A DNA stretch of 64,000 nucleotides, from assembly GCA_020832655.1 (NCBI GenBank), contig JAFIEF010000004.1:1-64000 (forward strand), read 5' to 3'. A program made the translations under genes and the position numbers. Below, piece after piece: positions 8,747-16,332 of this stretch. This DNA is from Paracoccaceae bacterium. GTDB taxonomy: Bacteria; Pseudomonadota; Alphaproteobacteria; Rhodobacterales; Rhodobacteraceae. Each line of letters begins with the position of its first letter. The first letter of the stretch is position 1. Below the pieces are notes generated by a model that did no database searches, was not told the origin of the DNA, and saw nothing but the letters and a program-made list of their open reading frames with translations.

Positions 8747-9589
8747 TCATTCCCGCTGTCGCTGTTCACCGCCATTTGCGTCAACGGCTTTACTGTTTTG
8801 CTTCATACCTACATCTGCCAAGTTCAGGATTTCATCAATGCTCTGTTCGATATCATTGCCATCAGTGAAGAAATCGAACACTTCTTTTGCGGCCTTGTCT
8901 TTCGCACGGACGGCACGCCTTTCCGCCCCTTCGTGTTTTGTTGGCTTCCGGCGAAGTCCACGCTCCTTGAAACTTCGCCATTCAACGCCATTCTCACCGT
9001 GTTCTTTTGCTGTTTCATTCAGGACATCGGCAATCCGTTTTCGCCACCTTTTCGGTGCACCCCTCTCGTTGAATCGTTGCACGTTCCGCCGTCGGATTCT
9101 TGTGGCGTTTCCGCCGCTCCTGATTATGGCAGAGTGTCTGCTTTCAACTCCGTCCACGGTGATGAAGTGCAGATGAGCATTGTTCTCCTTGTCGATGTGC
9201 TGAACGATGAACACCGAAGCCTCGGAACCCTCTGGTGCCAGTTCTTTTGCCAGTTGGGACATAGCGGCTTTCACGGTTTTCTCACCCCAAGAGTTGGGAA
9301 GTGATATTATTCCAGTTGTTGCAATGCGTCTGCCAACTCTGCCACCTTTACCCGCTTCCGCACGAAATCTTTTTCGCAACATAAGCCGAGCCTCTTTCGG
9401 CGTTCGGACTTCATCGCCATCTTCGTTTTTCAGGCCCTGCCAGCACATCAATCCAGCGGCATTCTCTCTGGCGATATAGTTCAACGCTCCATAGCACCTT
9501 TTCAGCGGGTCTGTCTTTCCAAGGCTCTTACTCTTTGCCGCTGGACTGCTTGATATACCCTTAAATTTTGTTGTCAGTTCGAGTCCCAT
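8747..9589 (-). CDS. mobA: MobA/MobL-type (MOBQ) relaxase
   Basis: The relaxase nicks oriT and leads the single strand into the recipient. The probable catalytic tyrosine is Tyr38 in ALNYIARE, which resembles the DYIQRE tyrosine motif of RSF1010 MobA. The metal-binding signature HIDKENNAHLHF (His131, His139, His141) matches the H-x-D...N-x-H-x-H pattern of the MobA/MobL family. The 280-residue length corresponds to a relaxase domain without the primase extension seen in RSF1010. The tail is charged and alanine-poor (RRKPTKHEGAERRAV). The leader GAGGGAAAA precedes the ATG. A strong hairpin with TGCG motifs lies about 40 bases upstream and is the candidate oriT. Confidence 0.87.
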   Translation of the reverse strand: MGLELTTKFKGISSSPAAKSKSLGKTDPLKRCYGALNYIARENAAGLMCWQGLKNEDGDEVRTPKEARLMLRKRFRAEAGKGGRVGRRIATTGIISLPNSWGEKTVKAAMSQLAKELAPEGSEASVFIVQHIDKENNAHLHFITVDGVESRHSAIIRSGGNATRIRRRNVQRFNERGAPKRWRKRIADVLNETAKEHGENGVEWRSFKERGLRRKPTKHEGAERRAVRAKDKAAKEVFDFFTDGNDIEQSIDEILNLADVGMKQNSKAVDANGGEQRQRE

Positions 9590-9612
9590 TTTTCCCTCGC
9601 AATCCAGAGGAA

Positions 9613-9672
9613 GTCACGCATTTTGAGTGCGAGGTTTATGCCTATGGGCATAAACCTCCTTGTGCGACTAAA
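9613..9672. other. oriT: candidate origin of transfer (oriT)
   Basis: A perfect 12-bp inverted repeat, GAGGTTTATGCC / GGCATAAACCTC with a 4-base loop, lies at 9631-9658, directly upstream of the relaxase gene. It is followed on the plus strand by CTTGTGCGACTA and on the minus strand by a stretch containing AAAATGCG. RSF1010-family (MOBQ) oriTs consist of an inverted repeat followed by a short spacer and a TGCG-containing nick region. Position and layout fit; which strand and base are nicked is unknown. There is no T-tract, so a terminator is less likely; an autoregulatory operator for the relaxase gene is an alternative or additional role. Confidence 0.6.
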
Positions 9673-9759
9673 CTCTTTCTATCTTCGAGGAATCTATTGC
9701 CTTCTTTGTTCCATTCCAAAAAATGACCTAAATGAACTCCAACAAATGAGGAGTGCAGT

Positions 9760-10212
9760 ATGTGGTATGATGTTGAACTTGCGAATTTTTCAAGAGAAAC
9801 ACGGGCGGCTTTGTCCCTATTTCTTCCACTCCCCAACGGTATGAGTGCCAGAGATTTTGACCGTGCTGCCCGGAATAATCGGCTTTTCGGTATTGCCCAA
9901 GCGTGGGAAAACACTCTGCTTTCCTCTTGTCGTTTGCTTGTCCTTTCGGTTCCTTCCGGGTCTTTCAGTGATACGCTTCGTCACGCCAGAGAAGTTGCCG
10001 AAAACTCCGATGGCCTTGGTCGCAACGCTCTCGAAAGGCTTGACCCGACGCTTTCTCTGCTGAAAGCCGAGTTTACCAGAAACGACCGTGCCCGCCGTGC
10101 ATTGCGGCGGGCTTTTCTGCGGCCTCCATATGCAGAAGCCCTGTCCAAAAGAAAAGGCGGCGGGGCTACGCCACAAAGGCAACGCCCCGCTCCTGGTGTC
10201 ATCAGGACTTGA
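9760..10212 (+). CDS. hypothetical protein (150 aa) between oriT and repA
   Basis: AGGAG about 7 bases before the ATG supports translation. The first ~110 residues look protein-like (WYDVELANFSRETRAALSLFLPLP, RLFGIAQAWENTLL), while the last ~40 are low-complexity and basic. Two terminator-like hairpins lie inside this 3' part, and the stop overlaps the end of repA by 11 bases on the opposite strand. The gene may therefore have been extended by loss of an earlier stop. The family is not recognised. Its location suggests a replication or mobilization accessory, which is inference only. Confidence 0.5.
   Translation: MWYDVELANFSRETRAALSLFLPLPNGMSARDFDRAARNNRLFGIAQAWENTLLSSCRLLVLSVPSGSFSDTLRHAREVAENSDGLGRNALERLDPTLSLLKAEFTRNDRARRALRRAFLRPPYAEALSKRKGGGATPQRQRPAPGVIRT
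10090..10118 (+). terminator. Rho-independent terminator inside the 3' end of ORF 9760-10212
   Basis: Perfect 8-bp stem GCCCGCCG / CGGCGGGC, 7-base loop, then TTTTCT in the plus direction. It falls in the coding sequence of the small ORF about 95 bases before its stop. Confidence 0.6.
10147..10190 (-). terminator. probable terminator of repA
   Basis: Stem GCGGGGC / GCCCCGC with a 17-base loop. Reading on the minus strand it is followed by CGCCTTTTCTTTT, and it lies just past the repA stop at 10202. Confidence 0.55.
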
Positions 10213-11353
10213 CCCGTATCGAACCGTCATCGGCCTTTTCGACCAATCCTTGTTTTGACAAGGTGTCAATCGCTCTCGCGATTGCTTTTCGCAGACTGTC
10301 GGGTTTGTCGAGTAAGGCGTTGAACGGACCAGTGACCTTGCTTCGCAGTGATGTGGCAGTATGGAAAACACCGCTTTGCTCTTGCTCTAACTGCCGAAGA
10401 GTTTGCAGCAAATGCTGAACCCGTGCGTCGGTGTCGGTTGCACCTGTTCCCTTGGGCTTGTTCACCATTGGTGTTGCCCCGATAACAGGTTGGGCAACAG
10501 GCAATGTAATCGGGTCGCCATCAGTATCTTGACCAACTTCAACGGCGGCAATTTTCAAGAACAGAGGCTCGCCCCGTGCAAGGCTCCGCTGCTTCTTTTG
10601 ATTGACGGCAATCACCATCTCGCCTTCCGTGGTGCGGGCTTCATTCAAAACAAGCAAAGTATCGCAGTTGCCAATCATTGCAGAAGAGCCACGCGGCTTT
10701 TCAGGGTCGCTATGCGTGGCGTGATGAACAATCATCACGTGAGCGTTGTGTTCGAGGGCGAGTTTTTGGGCATTGCTGATGGCTTTGCCCATATCGCGGG
10801 ACGAGTTTTCATCACCATCACCAAGGCACAAGTTCAGGGTGTCGAAGACAAGGAAGATTTTGTCTAACGCTCGTGCCTTCATATACTCGCAGAGTTCACG
10901 CCCAAACCTTTCCATCATCTCGCTATCAGTCAAATCAACTGATGAAGGAATGATATCGAACGGCAGGGCGTCGCTTCGTCGCTTGCCCAGCACTGCTGAC
11001 CCCCTTTCGGCAACGCCGATAGGGTCTTCTGCGGCAACATAGAGCGTTCCCGCTTGGGTTACTTTTCTGTCGCCAATGGCGTCACCGAGGGCGGCGTGAC
11101 CTGCAATCATCGCAATGACAGAGGTCTTGCCCGTGTTGGGCGGGCCTGCGAGCATACTAACCTGGCCGAACAAGAGCAGATCTTTCACCAGATATGCTCT
11201 CGGTGCCATACTGCAAAGCGTGTTGGCCGAGATGAGTTCCTTGCCCAAAAAGAGCGGCTTGGTTTCACCAAATGCTGGCGTGGCTTGCCCATCGTCGCCA
11301 GCGTCGATGAGCGTGGGAATGTCGAATGCGGTCGTTGAAGTTGGTTTGTTCAC
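10202..11353 (-). CDS. repA: RepA-like AAA/RecA-fold ATPase (replicative helicase type)
   Basis: The 383-residue protein carries GPPNTGKTS (Walker A, residues 70-78), a Walker B-like IFLVFDTLN at about 165, and MIVHHATHS at about 205. This is the pattern of hexameric RepA helicases of RSF1010-type replicons and related AAA_25 proteins. The C-terminal ~100 residues look like a winged-helix region (HLLQTLRQLEQ, ARAIDTLSKQGLVEKADDG). The start is GTG at 11353, preceded at good spacing by a full AGGAGG; this is why I keep that start. On an integrated element it may drive replication of the excised circle or assist transfer. No RepC-like initiator or iterons were found. Confidence 0.8.
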   Translation of the reverse strand: MNKPTSTTAFDIPTLIDAGDDGQATPAFGETKPLFLGKELISANTLCSMAPRAYLVKDLLLFGQVSMLAGPPNTGKTSVIAMIAGHAALGDAIGDRKVTQAGTLYVAAEDPIGVAERGSAVLGKRRSDALPFDIIPSSVDLTDSEMMERFGRELCEYMKARALDKIFLVFDTLNLCLGDGDENSSRDMGKAISNAQKLALEHNAHVMIVHHATHSDPEKPRGSSAMIGNCDTLLVLNEARTTEGEMVIAVNQKKQRSLARGEPLFLKIAAVEVGQDTDGDPITLPVAQPVIGATPMVNKPKGTGATDTDARVQHLLQTLRQLEQEQSGVFHTATSLRSKVTGPFNALLDKPDSLRKAIARAIDTLSKQGLVEKADDGSIRVKS

Positions 11354-11478
11354 GGCGGAACCTCCTGTTTTTTGCCAAGGCCCCGTGCCCTAGCCGAAAA
11401 GAGGTGGGAGATTTCGCCGCATTACAAGGGCAGAAGACGAACAAAAGTGAACAAAAGCAGAAAAAAAGCACTAATCGA

Positions 11479-11533
11479 GGAAAAGACACGGACGGACGGA
11501 CACCCCCTTAGGGGGAGTGTCCGTCCGTCCGTG
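11479..11533 (-). terminator. large hairpin after the integrase gene
   Basis: CACGGACGGACGGACAC at 11487-11503 pairs with GTGTCCGTCCGTCCGTG at 11517-11533. A further C-run/G-run stem with one bulge lies inside, giving about 23 paired bases and a tiny loop. On the minus strand it begins four bases after the integrase stop and is followed by TCTTTTCC, so it is most simply a terminator separating int from repA. The three GGAC repeats in each arm are unusual. Confidence 0.65.
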
Positions 11534-11537
11534 ACAT

Positions 11538-13724
11538 CTATTTTTCCAGCGGTTTTTCAATACCCTTGTCGGGTTCATCTCCGACAGGCGGGGGAGTTGA
11601 AGAAACCAGTCGCAAGGTCTGCGGCGTTTGTGAGAACATCATACGCCCGAAGGGCGGCAGAACCCCTGCATAGTTGATATTGTTCTTGTCCACGGCGTTT
11701 TTCAGGTTTTCCATCGTAAGCCCTGCACGCAGATAAGCCGTATAGGTGACCTCGGTATGCTGATGGCCCATCAGTATCTTCCGCACATAGTCTTCAACGC
11801 CGGCACGGGTAAGACGAACGTGGAACTCGGTTCGCAATGCGTGAAAATCAAGAAAGTCGTCCGTGATACCAACGCTGCGACGGTAATAGCCGAATCGCTT
11901 GCTCATTATGGCACTGAATGTTCCTTTCGATTTTGAGCGGGTCATATGAGGAAAGAGGCGAGACATTCCCTGCTGCCTGCGGATGTCCACCAGTTCAGGA
12001 AGGCCGAGGTCAAGCAAGGCGTTGTGAAGTGGCACACGTCGAATACTGCTTTCGGATTTGGTGGTTTGCGACCCGATTTCGTTCTGAACGGCGACATAGA
12101 AAATACCGTCTTCTTTGCCGAAGTCCCGAATCCGCAACTGCAAGATCTCTTCCAGTCGAAGCCCTGCAAACATAGCAATAAGCGGTGCCCAGAACAGTGG
12201 TTCATCGGGCGAGTCCAGTGGCTCACGGAAGACCTTCGTTCGAAGCAAGGTGTATATCTCTTCACCCCACCCCTTCCGGGCCACACGGTTCTCTGTCCGT
12301 TTGCGGCGATTTACCTCTGCCTCGGTCAACACCCGCCCCTTGAACGGATTTGATTCAATCAAGCGACGAGAAAGGGCGTAGTCGAGAATCGCTTTTAGTG
12401 CCGTCTGGTGGCGTTGGACAGTCCTCGCCGAAATGCGTTTTACCCGTGCTGCGGCCAATCGGTCTTCGATTTCTGCTGGCGGCAACCCTTGCTCGGCCAG
12501 TTTGCGTTCCATTTCATTTCGTGTCTCGACTTCATCACTGTCGATGTCTTCGACAACTTCCCTTGCCGTTCGCTGGTCATTTGCCGATTTTCCGTGGTTC
12601 TTGGGCAATTTCTGCACAAGAGCGTTGAAGTCGAGAATGTCGTCTTTGTTGATGTCGCGAAGTGGCAAATCCCCGACTATATCAGTGAACAATCTCACTG
12701 AAGCCCGAGCATTCCCAAGTGAAGATTTCTTGAAACTTTCGCCAACCCCTTCATAGGGCGTTTCATCTTCCTTTTTCAGCGTATAGCCTTCGCACCGTAG
12801 TTTGAGATACTGCTCGGCGAAAGCAGAGAAGGCAAGGTCGCTGTATTGTGGCTCCTGGATTGCGGATTTTGTGCTTCGGGTGTTGGCTTCCGGCAATCCA
12901 AGCCGTTTGGCAGAGTCATATAGGCTTCTGGCAATGCGGCGAGCGGCAGGAAGTTCTTGGGAAATATTTCTTCCCTCTTTTTCGCAGGTGGTGATGAAGT
13001 CATTCAGCAAGGCTCCTAGCCCGCTTGCGAAGTCCTCGATACGCTCCACCCCATCTTCATCATCAGGGTCAATAAGGCGAGATTCGGTCACATCGAGATA
13101 TGCGGTTTTGCGGTTTTCACTCTCGATGATGTTTTCTATCACCCCCAAACACTCCGCTCGGGTCTTTTCTTCCCAAGCGTAATACTCCTGTTCTTCTGGT
13201 GTTCGCTCTTCGGGTGGAGTCTCTTTGATACTGATATACTGTATTGGTGCCGGGGTCGTTCGCTTGAACATATCATCATAAGGCAACTGGGCTATTCCGA
13301 GTGACTGCCGCAGTTCCGCGTCAATGGTGGCAAACACTCGCTCCCGCACCTCTGGGGTCAATGTTGCAACATTCATCGTCCGGTAATGTGTGATGTATTT
13401 GCGGAATCCTTCGGTCAGCGTGAGTGCCATTTTGTCGATAAGGTCTTGGGCAGGGTGGTCGTTCATCGCTGTTATTTCCGTCTCAAACTTCGACCAGGCA
13501 CGCTCAAAGTGTTCGGCAATCTTGGCGGCAAGAAGGCGTGCTTCCCTCACTGATGAGGTTTGCAGGCTAACCGCAAGATGACCCCGTGCTTGTGCGGTCA
13601 CTCTGTTGTCTTCGTAACTGCCTGAAAAAACAGGAAGTTGGCCTTGTGAGATGATGATAGCGGGGTGACGGCGGCGAAACCACCATATTCTTCCCCGTTT
13701 TGAGAGATAGGCAATGCGTCCCAT
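11538..13724 (-). CDS. int: tyrosine recombinase/integrase of the element
   Basis: This enzyme catalyses insertion and excision at the tRNA-Asn att site. From the ATG at 13724 the product has 728 residues. It opens with MGRIAYLSKRGRIWWFRRRHP, typical of the N-terminal DUF6538 domain of long integrases; a middle region with coiled-coil-like charged stretches follows, then the catalytic domain. Catalytic residues are visible: the first Arg in AGLRLEEILQLR, then HALRTEFHVRL (His-x-x-Arg), MGHQHTEVTYTAYL (His and the nucleophile Tyr). I prefer 13724 over the track's 13766 because GGAG lies about 7 bases upstream. It sits next to the tRNA target, as usual for such elements. Confidence 0.92.
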   Translation of the reverse strand: MGRIAYLSKRGRIWWFRRRHPAIIISQGQLPVFSGSYEDNRVTAQARGHLAVSLQTSSVREARLLAAKIAEHFERAWSKFETEITAMNDHPAQDLIDKMALTLTEGFRKYITHYRTMNVATLTPEVRERVFATIDAELRQSLGIAQLPYDDMFKRTTPAPIQYISIKETPPEERTPEEQEYYAWEEKTRAECLGVIENIIESENRKTAYLDVTESRLIDPDDEDGVERIEDFASGLGALLNDFITTCEKEGRNISQELPAARRIARSLYDSAKRLGLPEANTRSTKSAIQEPQYSDLAFSAFAEQYLKLRCEGYTLKKEDETPYEGVGESFKKSSLGNARASVRLFTDIVGDLPLRDINKDDILDFNALVQKLPKNHGKSANDQRTAREVVEDIDSDEVETRNEMERKLAEQGLPPAEIEDRLAAARVKRISARTVQRHQTALKAILDYALSRRLIESNPFKGRVLTEAEVNRRKRTENRVARKGWGEEIYTLLRTKVFREPLDSPDEPLFWAPLIAMFAGLRLEEILQLRIRDFGKEDGIFYVAVQNEIGSQTTKSESSIRRVPLHNALLDLGLPELVDIRRQQGMSRLFPHMTRSKSKGTFSAIMSKRFGYYRRSVGITDDFLDFHALRTEFHVRLTRAGVEDYVRKILMGHQHTEVTYTAYLRAGLTMENLKNAVDKNNINYAGVLPPFGRMMFSQTPQTLRLVSSTPPPVGDEPDKGIEKPLEK

Positions 13725-13845
13725 TCTCTGGCTCCGGACTTTTGGGCGCAGCAAAAACCACGCCATTGGGCACAGAGGGCAGATTCACGGGAACGGCACG
13801 GGGCGGAATCCCCAAGCCATTGATTTCCCAAAAGATTATTTAGAT

Positions 13846-13864
13846 TTTGGCTCCGGCGGTAGGG
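13846..13864. repeat. attachment site at the tRNA-Asn 3' end
   Basis: Nineteen-base copy of the repeat at 538-556. It covers the encoded CCA, the 3' acceptor strand and the start of the T arm of the tRNA-Asn gene, so the tRNA stays intact after integration. Confidence 0.85.
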
Positions 13865-13922
13865 ATCGAACCTACGACCAATTGATTAACAGTCAACTGC
13901 TCTACCGCTGAGCTACGCCGGA
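13848..13922 (-). tRNA. tRNA-Asn(GTT)
   Basis: On the minus strand the sequence starts TCCGGCGTAGCTCAGCGG and ends with GGTTCGATCCCTACCGCCGGA-G-CCA; the 7-bp acceptor stem pairs perfectly. The anticodon loop is CTGTTAA with anticodon GTT. The CCA is encoded. The 3' end is the integration target of the adjacent element. Confidence 0.95.
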
Positions 13923-13989
13923 ACACGGGGCGGATATAGCAATGGATTTGGGCAGCGTCCAGACCCGAATCGCAACAAATCAGACAATG

Positions 13990-14874
13990 TCATGACAGCC
14001 GCCGATAGCGCGCCGAAGGGGCGGGCAGCGGGTCGGCCGCAACCAGTCCACGCTCGCACAGATCGATCAGATGGGCATGCACATTGCGCGCCGCAGCCGG
14101 GTGCAGTTCAGCCGGTGTGTCGGTGTAGATCGCGGCCACAAGCTCTGCAATCCCGGCCGGGCCATGCGCAAGCTGCGCCAGAATCGCCGCGCTGCGCGCC
14201 TGGCGATGGGCCGCCAATTCCGCGATTCGGGCGGCGGCATCGGGGATCGGCGCGCCATGCCCCGGATAGAGCGCCCGCGCGCCTTCATCGCGCAGCTTTT
14301 CGAGCGAGCGCATATAGGCGCCCAGATCGCCATCGGGCGGCGAGATCAGCGAGGACGCCCAGCCCATCACATGGTCCCCGGTGAACACCGCGCCGCGCCA
14401 GGCGAAGCACAGATGATTGCCCATATGCCCCGGCGTCCAGATCGCGCGCAGGCTTTCTTCGCCCACGCCAAATTCTTCCTGATCACCCAACAGCCGATCC
14501 GGCCGGAAATCCGCGTCCACCCCCTCGCCGCCTCCGGCCACGCCTTGCGCTGCCAGATCGGCCATCAGATCTGACCGCCCCGACGCGCTGTCGCCAAACC
14601 CCAGCACAGGCGCGCCCGTGGCATCCGCCAATTCGCGCGCGAGCGGCGAGTGATCCAGATGGCTGTGCGTGACCAGAATCGCCGCCACCTGTTCATCGGG
14701 CTGCAAGGCGGCCATGATCGCGCGCAGATGCTGCGGGTCGGCCGGGCCGGGATCAAGCACGCAGACCTGCCCGCTACCAATGATATAGCTGTTGGTCCCC
14801 GCGCCGGTCATGGCAGAAGGGTTGTTTGCCCGGATCAGTCGCAGGCCGGGTTCGATCTGTGTTGCGCGTTCCAT
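13990..14874 (-). CDS. MBL-fold metallo-hydrolase (LACTB2/RNase-Z-like subgroup)
   Basis: The 294-residue product carries the metallo-beta-lactamase metal motif THSHLDH at residues 69-75, a later GHMGNH and a GDHVMGW aspartate. Its C-terminal helix-rich extension (AARNVHAHLIDLCERGLV) is typical of the LACTB2-like group. The substrate cannot be read from the sequence. The start at 14874 (MERATQIEPG) begins the conserved fold; the track's extension to 15456 is the shadow of the kinase gene on the other strand. It is the first host gene beyond the tRNA and is transcribed divergently from the kinase. Confidence 0.88.
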   Translation of the reverse strand: MERATQIEPGLRLIRANNPSAMTGAGTNSYIIGSGQVCVLDPGPADPQHLRAIMAALQPDEQVAAILVTHSHLDHSPLARELADATGAPVLGFGDSASGRSDLMADLAAQGVAGGGEGVDADFRPDRLLGDQEEFGVGEESLRAIWTPGHMGNHLCFAWRGAVFTGDHVMGWASSLISPPDGDLGAYMRSLEKLRDEGARALYPGHGAPIPDAAARIAELAAHRQARSAAILAQLAHGPAGIAELVAAIYTDTPAELHPAAARNVHAHLIDLCERGLVAADPLPAPSARYRRLS

Positions 14875-14970
14875 GCTGCCGCTATCTACGCCCTGCCTTG
14901 CGCCAAGGTCAATCAACTGCGCAGCGCAGTTTCGCTGGCGTTGCGCGCGCAATCGGCTAGGCTGCGCGGC

Positions 14971-16332
14971 ATGTGGACGCAGTTTCTGAAAAACTATCTG
15001 CCGCGCAGCTTTTACGGCCGCGCCGTGCTGATCCTGATCGTGCCGATCATCGTGATCCAGATCGTGCTGTCGATCGTGTTCATCCAGCGCCATTACGAAC
15101 GCGTGACCGAGCGGATGACCGAAAACCTGATGCGCGAGGTTCTGTTCCTGACCGAGCAGATCGATGCCGCCCCGGCGCTGGAACCCGCGCTGAATCAACT
15201 GGCACCGCTGAAACAGGCGCTGCTGATCGATATCGGCGTCGCGCAGAACGCGCAGATCCCTTACAACACCCGCCAGATCGCAAGGCTTGACCTCGCCGGG
15301 GCCGAAATCATCCGGGTGCTGGATGCAGAGCTTCCGGGGTTTCTGGCGGCAGATCTGATCAGCCAGCCCAATGCGGTTCTGATCTGGGTCAACAGCCGCC
15401 ACGGCATCCTGCAACTGGTGATCCCGCGCCGCTTGCTGACCACCTCGAACCCGCATCAGCTTCTGGTGATCGTGTTCATGGCCTCGGTGTTGATGGCGGC
15501 GATTGCGTTCCAGTTCCTGCGCTTGCAGATCCGGCCGATCCGTCGCCTTGCACTGGCCGCCGAAGCCTATGGGCGCGGCGCATCGGTGCCCTTCACCCCG
15601 TCAGGCGCACGCGAGATCCGGGCCGCCGGGCTTGCCTTCGCGAATATGCGCAACCGCATCGAGCGGCAGAACGCGCAGCGCAAGCTGATGCTGTCGGGCG
15701 TCAGCCATGACATGCGCACGCCCCTGACCCGCATGCGGCTGATCCTGTCAATGATGGAGGACAGCGACGAGAAAGCCGCGCTGGAGGCCGAGATTGCGGA
15801 GCTGTCCGCCCTGCTGGACGGGTTTCTGGATTATTCGCGCGGGCAGGCCGCAGAAGATCCCGAACTCACCGATATCATCGCGCTGATCCGCGATCAGATC
15901 CAGCGGCATCAGGCGTCGGGGCGGATTGTCAGCCTGCGCGGTGATGACAGCCCAATCGCCGATCTGAGATTGCGCCGCGGACTGATCGAACGCGCGCTGG
16001 ACAATCTGCTGAGCAATGCGCTGCGCTATGGCAAAACGGTCGAGGTCAGCCTGGCGCGGCACCCCGATGGCTGGCTGGAAATCGCCGTCGAGGATGACGG
16101 GCCGGGCATCGCAGAGGCCGACCGCGCCCGCGCAGTCGAACCCTTCACCCGCCTTGACGAGGCGCGCAACCGCGACATGGCAACCGGCGTCGGGCTGGGC
16201 CTGGCCATTGTCAGCGAAGCGCTGCGCAGCCATTCCGGCCAGCTTGTGCTGGAAGACAGCGCGCGGCTGGGCGGGTTGCGGGCTGTGATGCGCCTGCCGC
16301 TGCGCCCTGCAGCGAAGCCTCACAAATCGTAG
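14971..16332 (+). CDS. EnvZ-like sensor histidine kinase
   Basis: The 453-residue inner-membrane kinase has a TM segment at about 18-40 (AVLILIVPIIVIQIVLSIVF), a periplasmic sensor of about 120 residues and a second TM (LVIVFMASVLMAAIAFQF). A HAMP linker follows, then the phosphoacceptor box LSGVSHDMRTPLTR, and HATPase motifs NLLSNALRYG (N box), EDDGPGI (G1) and GVGLGLAI (G2). This layout is that of EnvZ-type osmosensor kinases. No response-regulator gene is adjacent in the window, so the partner (an OmpR-like protein) must lie elsewhere. The ATG at 14971 is chosen because the upstream track extension overlaps the divergent promoter. Its 3' end overlaps the convergent M32 gene by 13 bases. 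Confidence 0.88.
   Translation: MWTQFLKNYLPRSFYGRAVLILIVPIIVIQIVLSIVFIQRHYERVTERMTENLMREVLFLTEQIDAAPALEPALNQLAPLKQALLIDIGVAQNAQIPYNTRQIARLDLAGAEIIRVLDAELPGFLAADLISQPNAVLIWVNSRHGILQLVIPRRLLTTSNPHQLLVIVFMASVLMAAIAFQFLRLQIRPIRRLALAAEAYGRGASVPFTPSGAREIRAAGLAFANMRNRIERQNAQRKLMLSGVSHDMRTPLTRMRLILSMMEDSDEKAALEAEIAELSALLDGFLDYSRGQAAEDPELTDIIALIRDQIQRHQASGRIVSLRGDDSPIADLRLRRGLIERALDNLLSNALRYGKTVEVSLARHPDGWLEIAVEDDGPGIAEADRARAVEPFTRLDEARNRDMATGVGLGLAIVSEALRSHSGQLVLEDSARLGGLRAVMRLPLRPAAKPHKS

Larger units (their letters stand above)
538..13864. mobile_element. Integrative mobilizable element in tRNA-Asn, with type III R-M cargo
   Basis: The region is bounded by a 19-bp direct repeat, TTTGGCTCCGGCGGTAGGG, at 538-556 and 13846-13864; the second copy is the 3' end of the tRNA-Asn gene. 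Base composition inside is visibly more AT-rich than the host genes to the right. Contents in order from the tRNA: tyrosine integrase, RepA-like ATPase, small ORF, MOBQ relaxase, palindromic region, ArdC antirestriction protein, three small genes, type III mod and res, small ORF. There is no type IV coupling protein, VirB gene or phage structural gene, so it is best called an integrative mobilizable element rather than an ICE or prophage. Boundaries are inferred from the att repeats; no empty site was compared. Confidence 0.85.

Noticed and set aside
9631-9658. Rho-independent terminator reading of the hairpin upstream of the relaxase gene
   Set aside because: There is no T-tract on either strand, and the position next to the relaxase start with TGCG motifs fits an oriT better.
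9817-10371. 184-codon minus-strand ORF overlapping ORF 9760-10212 and repA
   Set aside because: It is antisense to two better-supported ORFs, overlaps both terminators and shows no recognisable motif.
538-13864. prophage interpretation of the island
   Set aside because: There are no capsid, tail, terminase, lysis or phage repressor genes; the relaxase and ArdC point to mobilization instead.
13990-15456. 488-codon ORF extending the MBL hydrolase upstream
   Set aside because: The extra N-terminal ~194 codons are the antisense shadow of the EnvZ-like kinase gene; the conserved fold starts at 14874.
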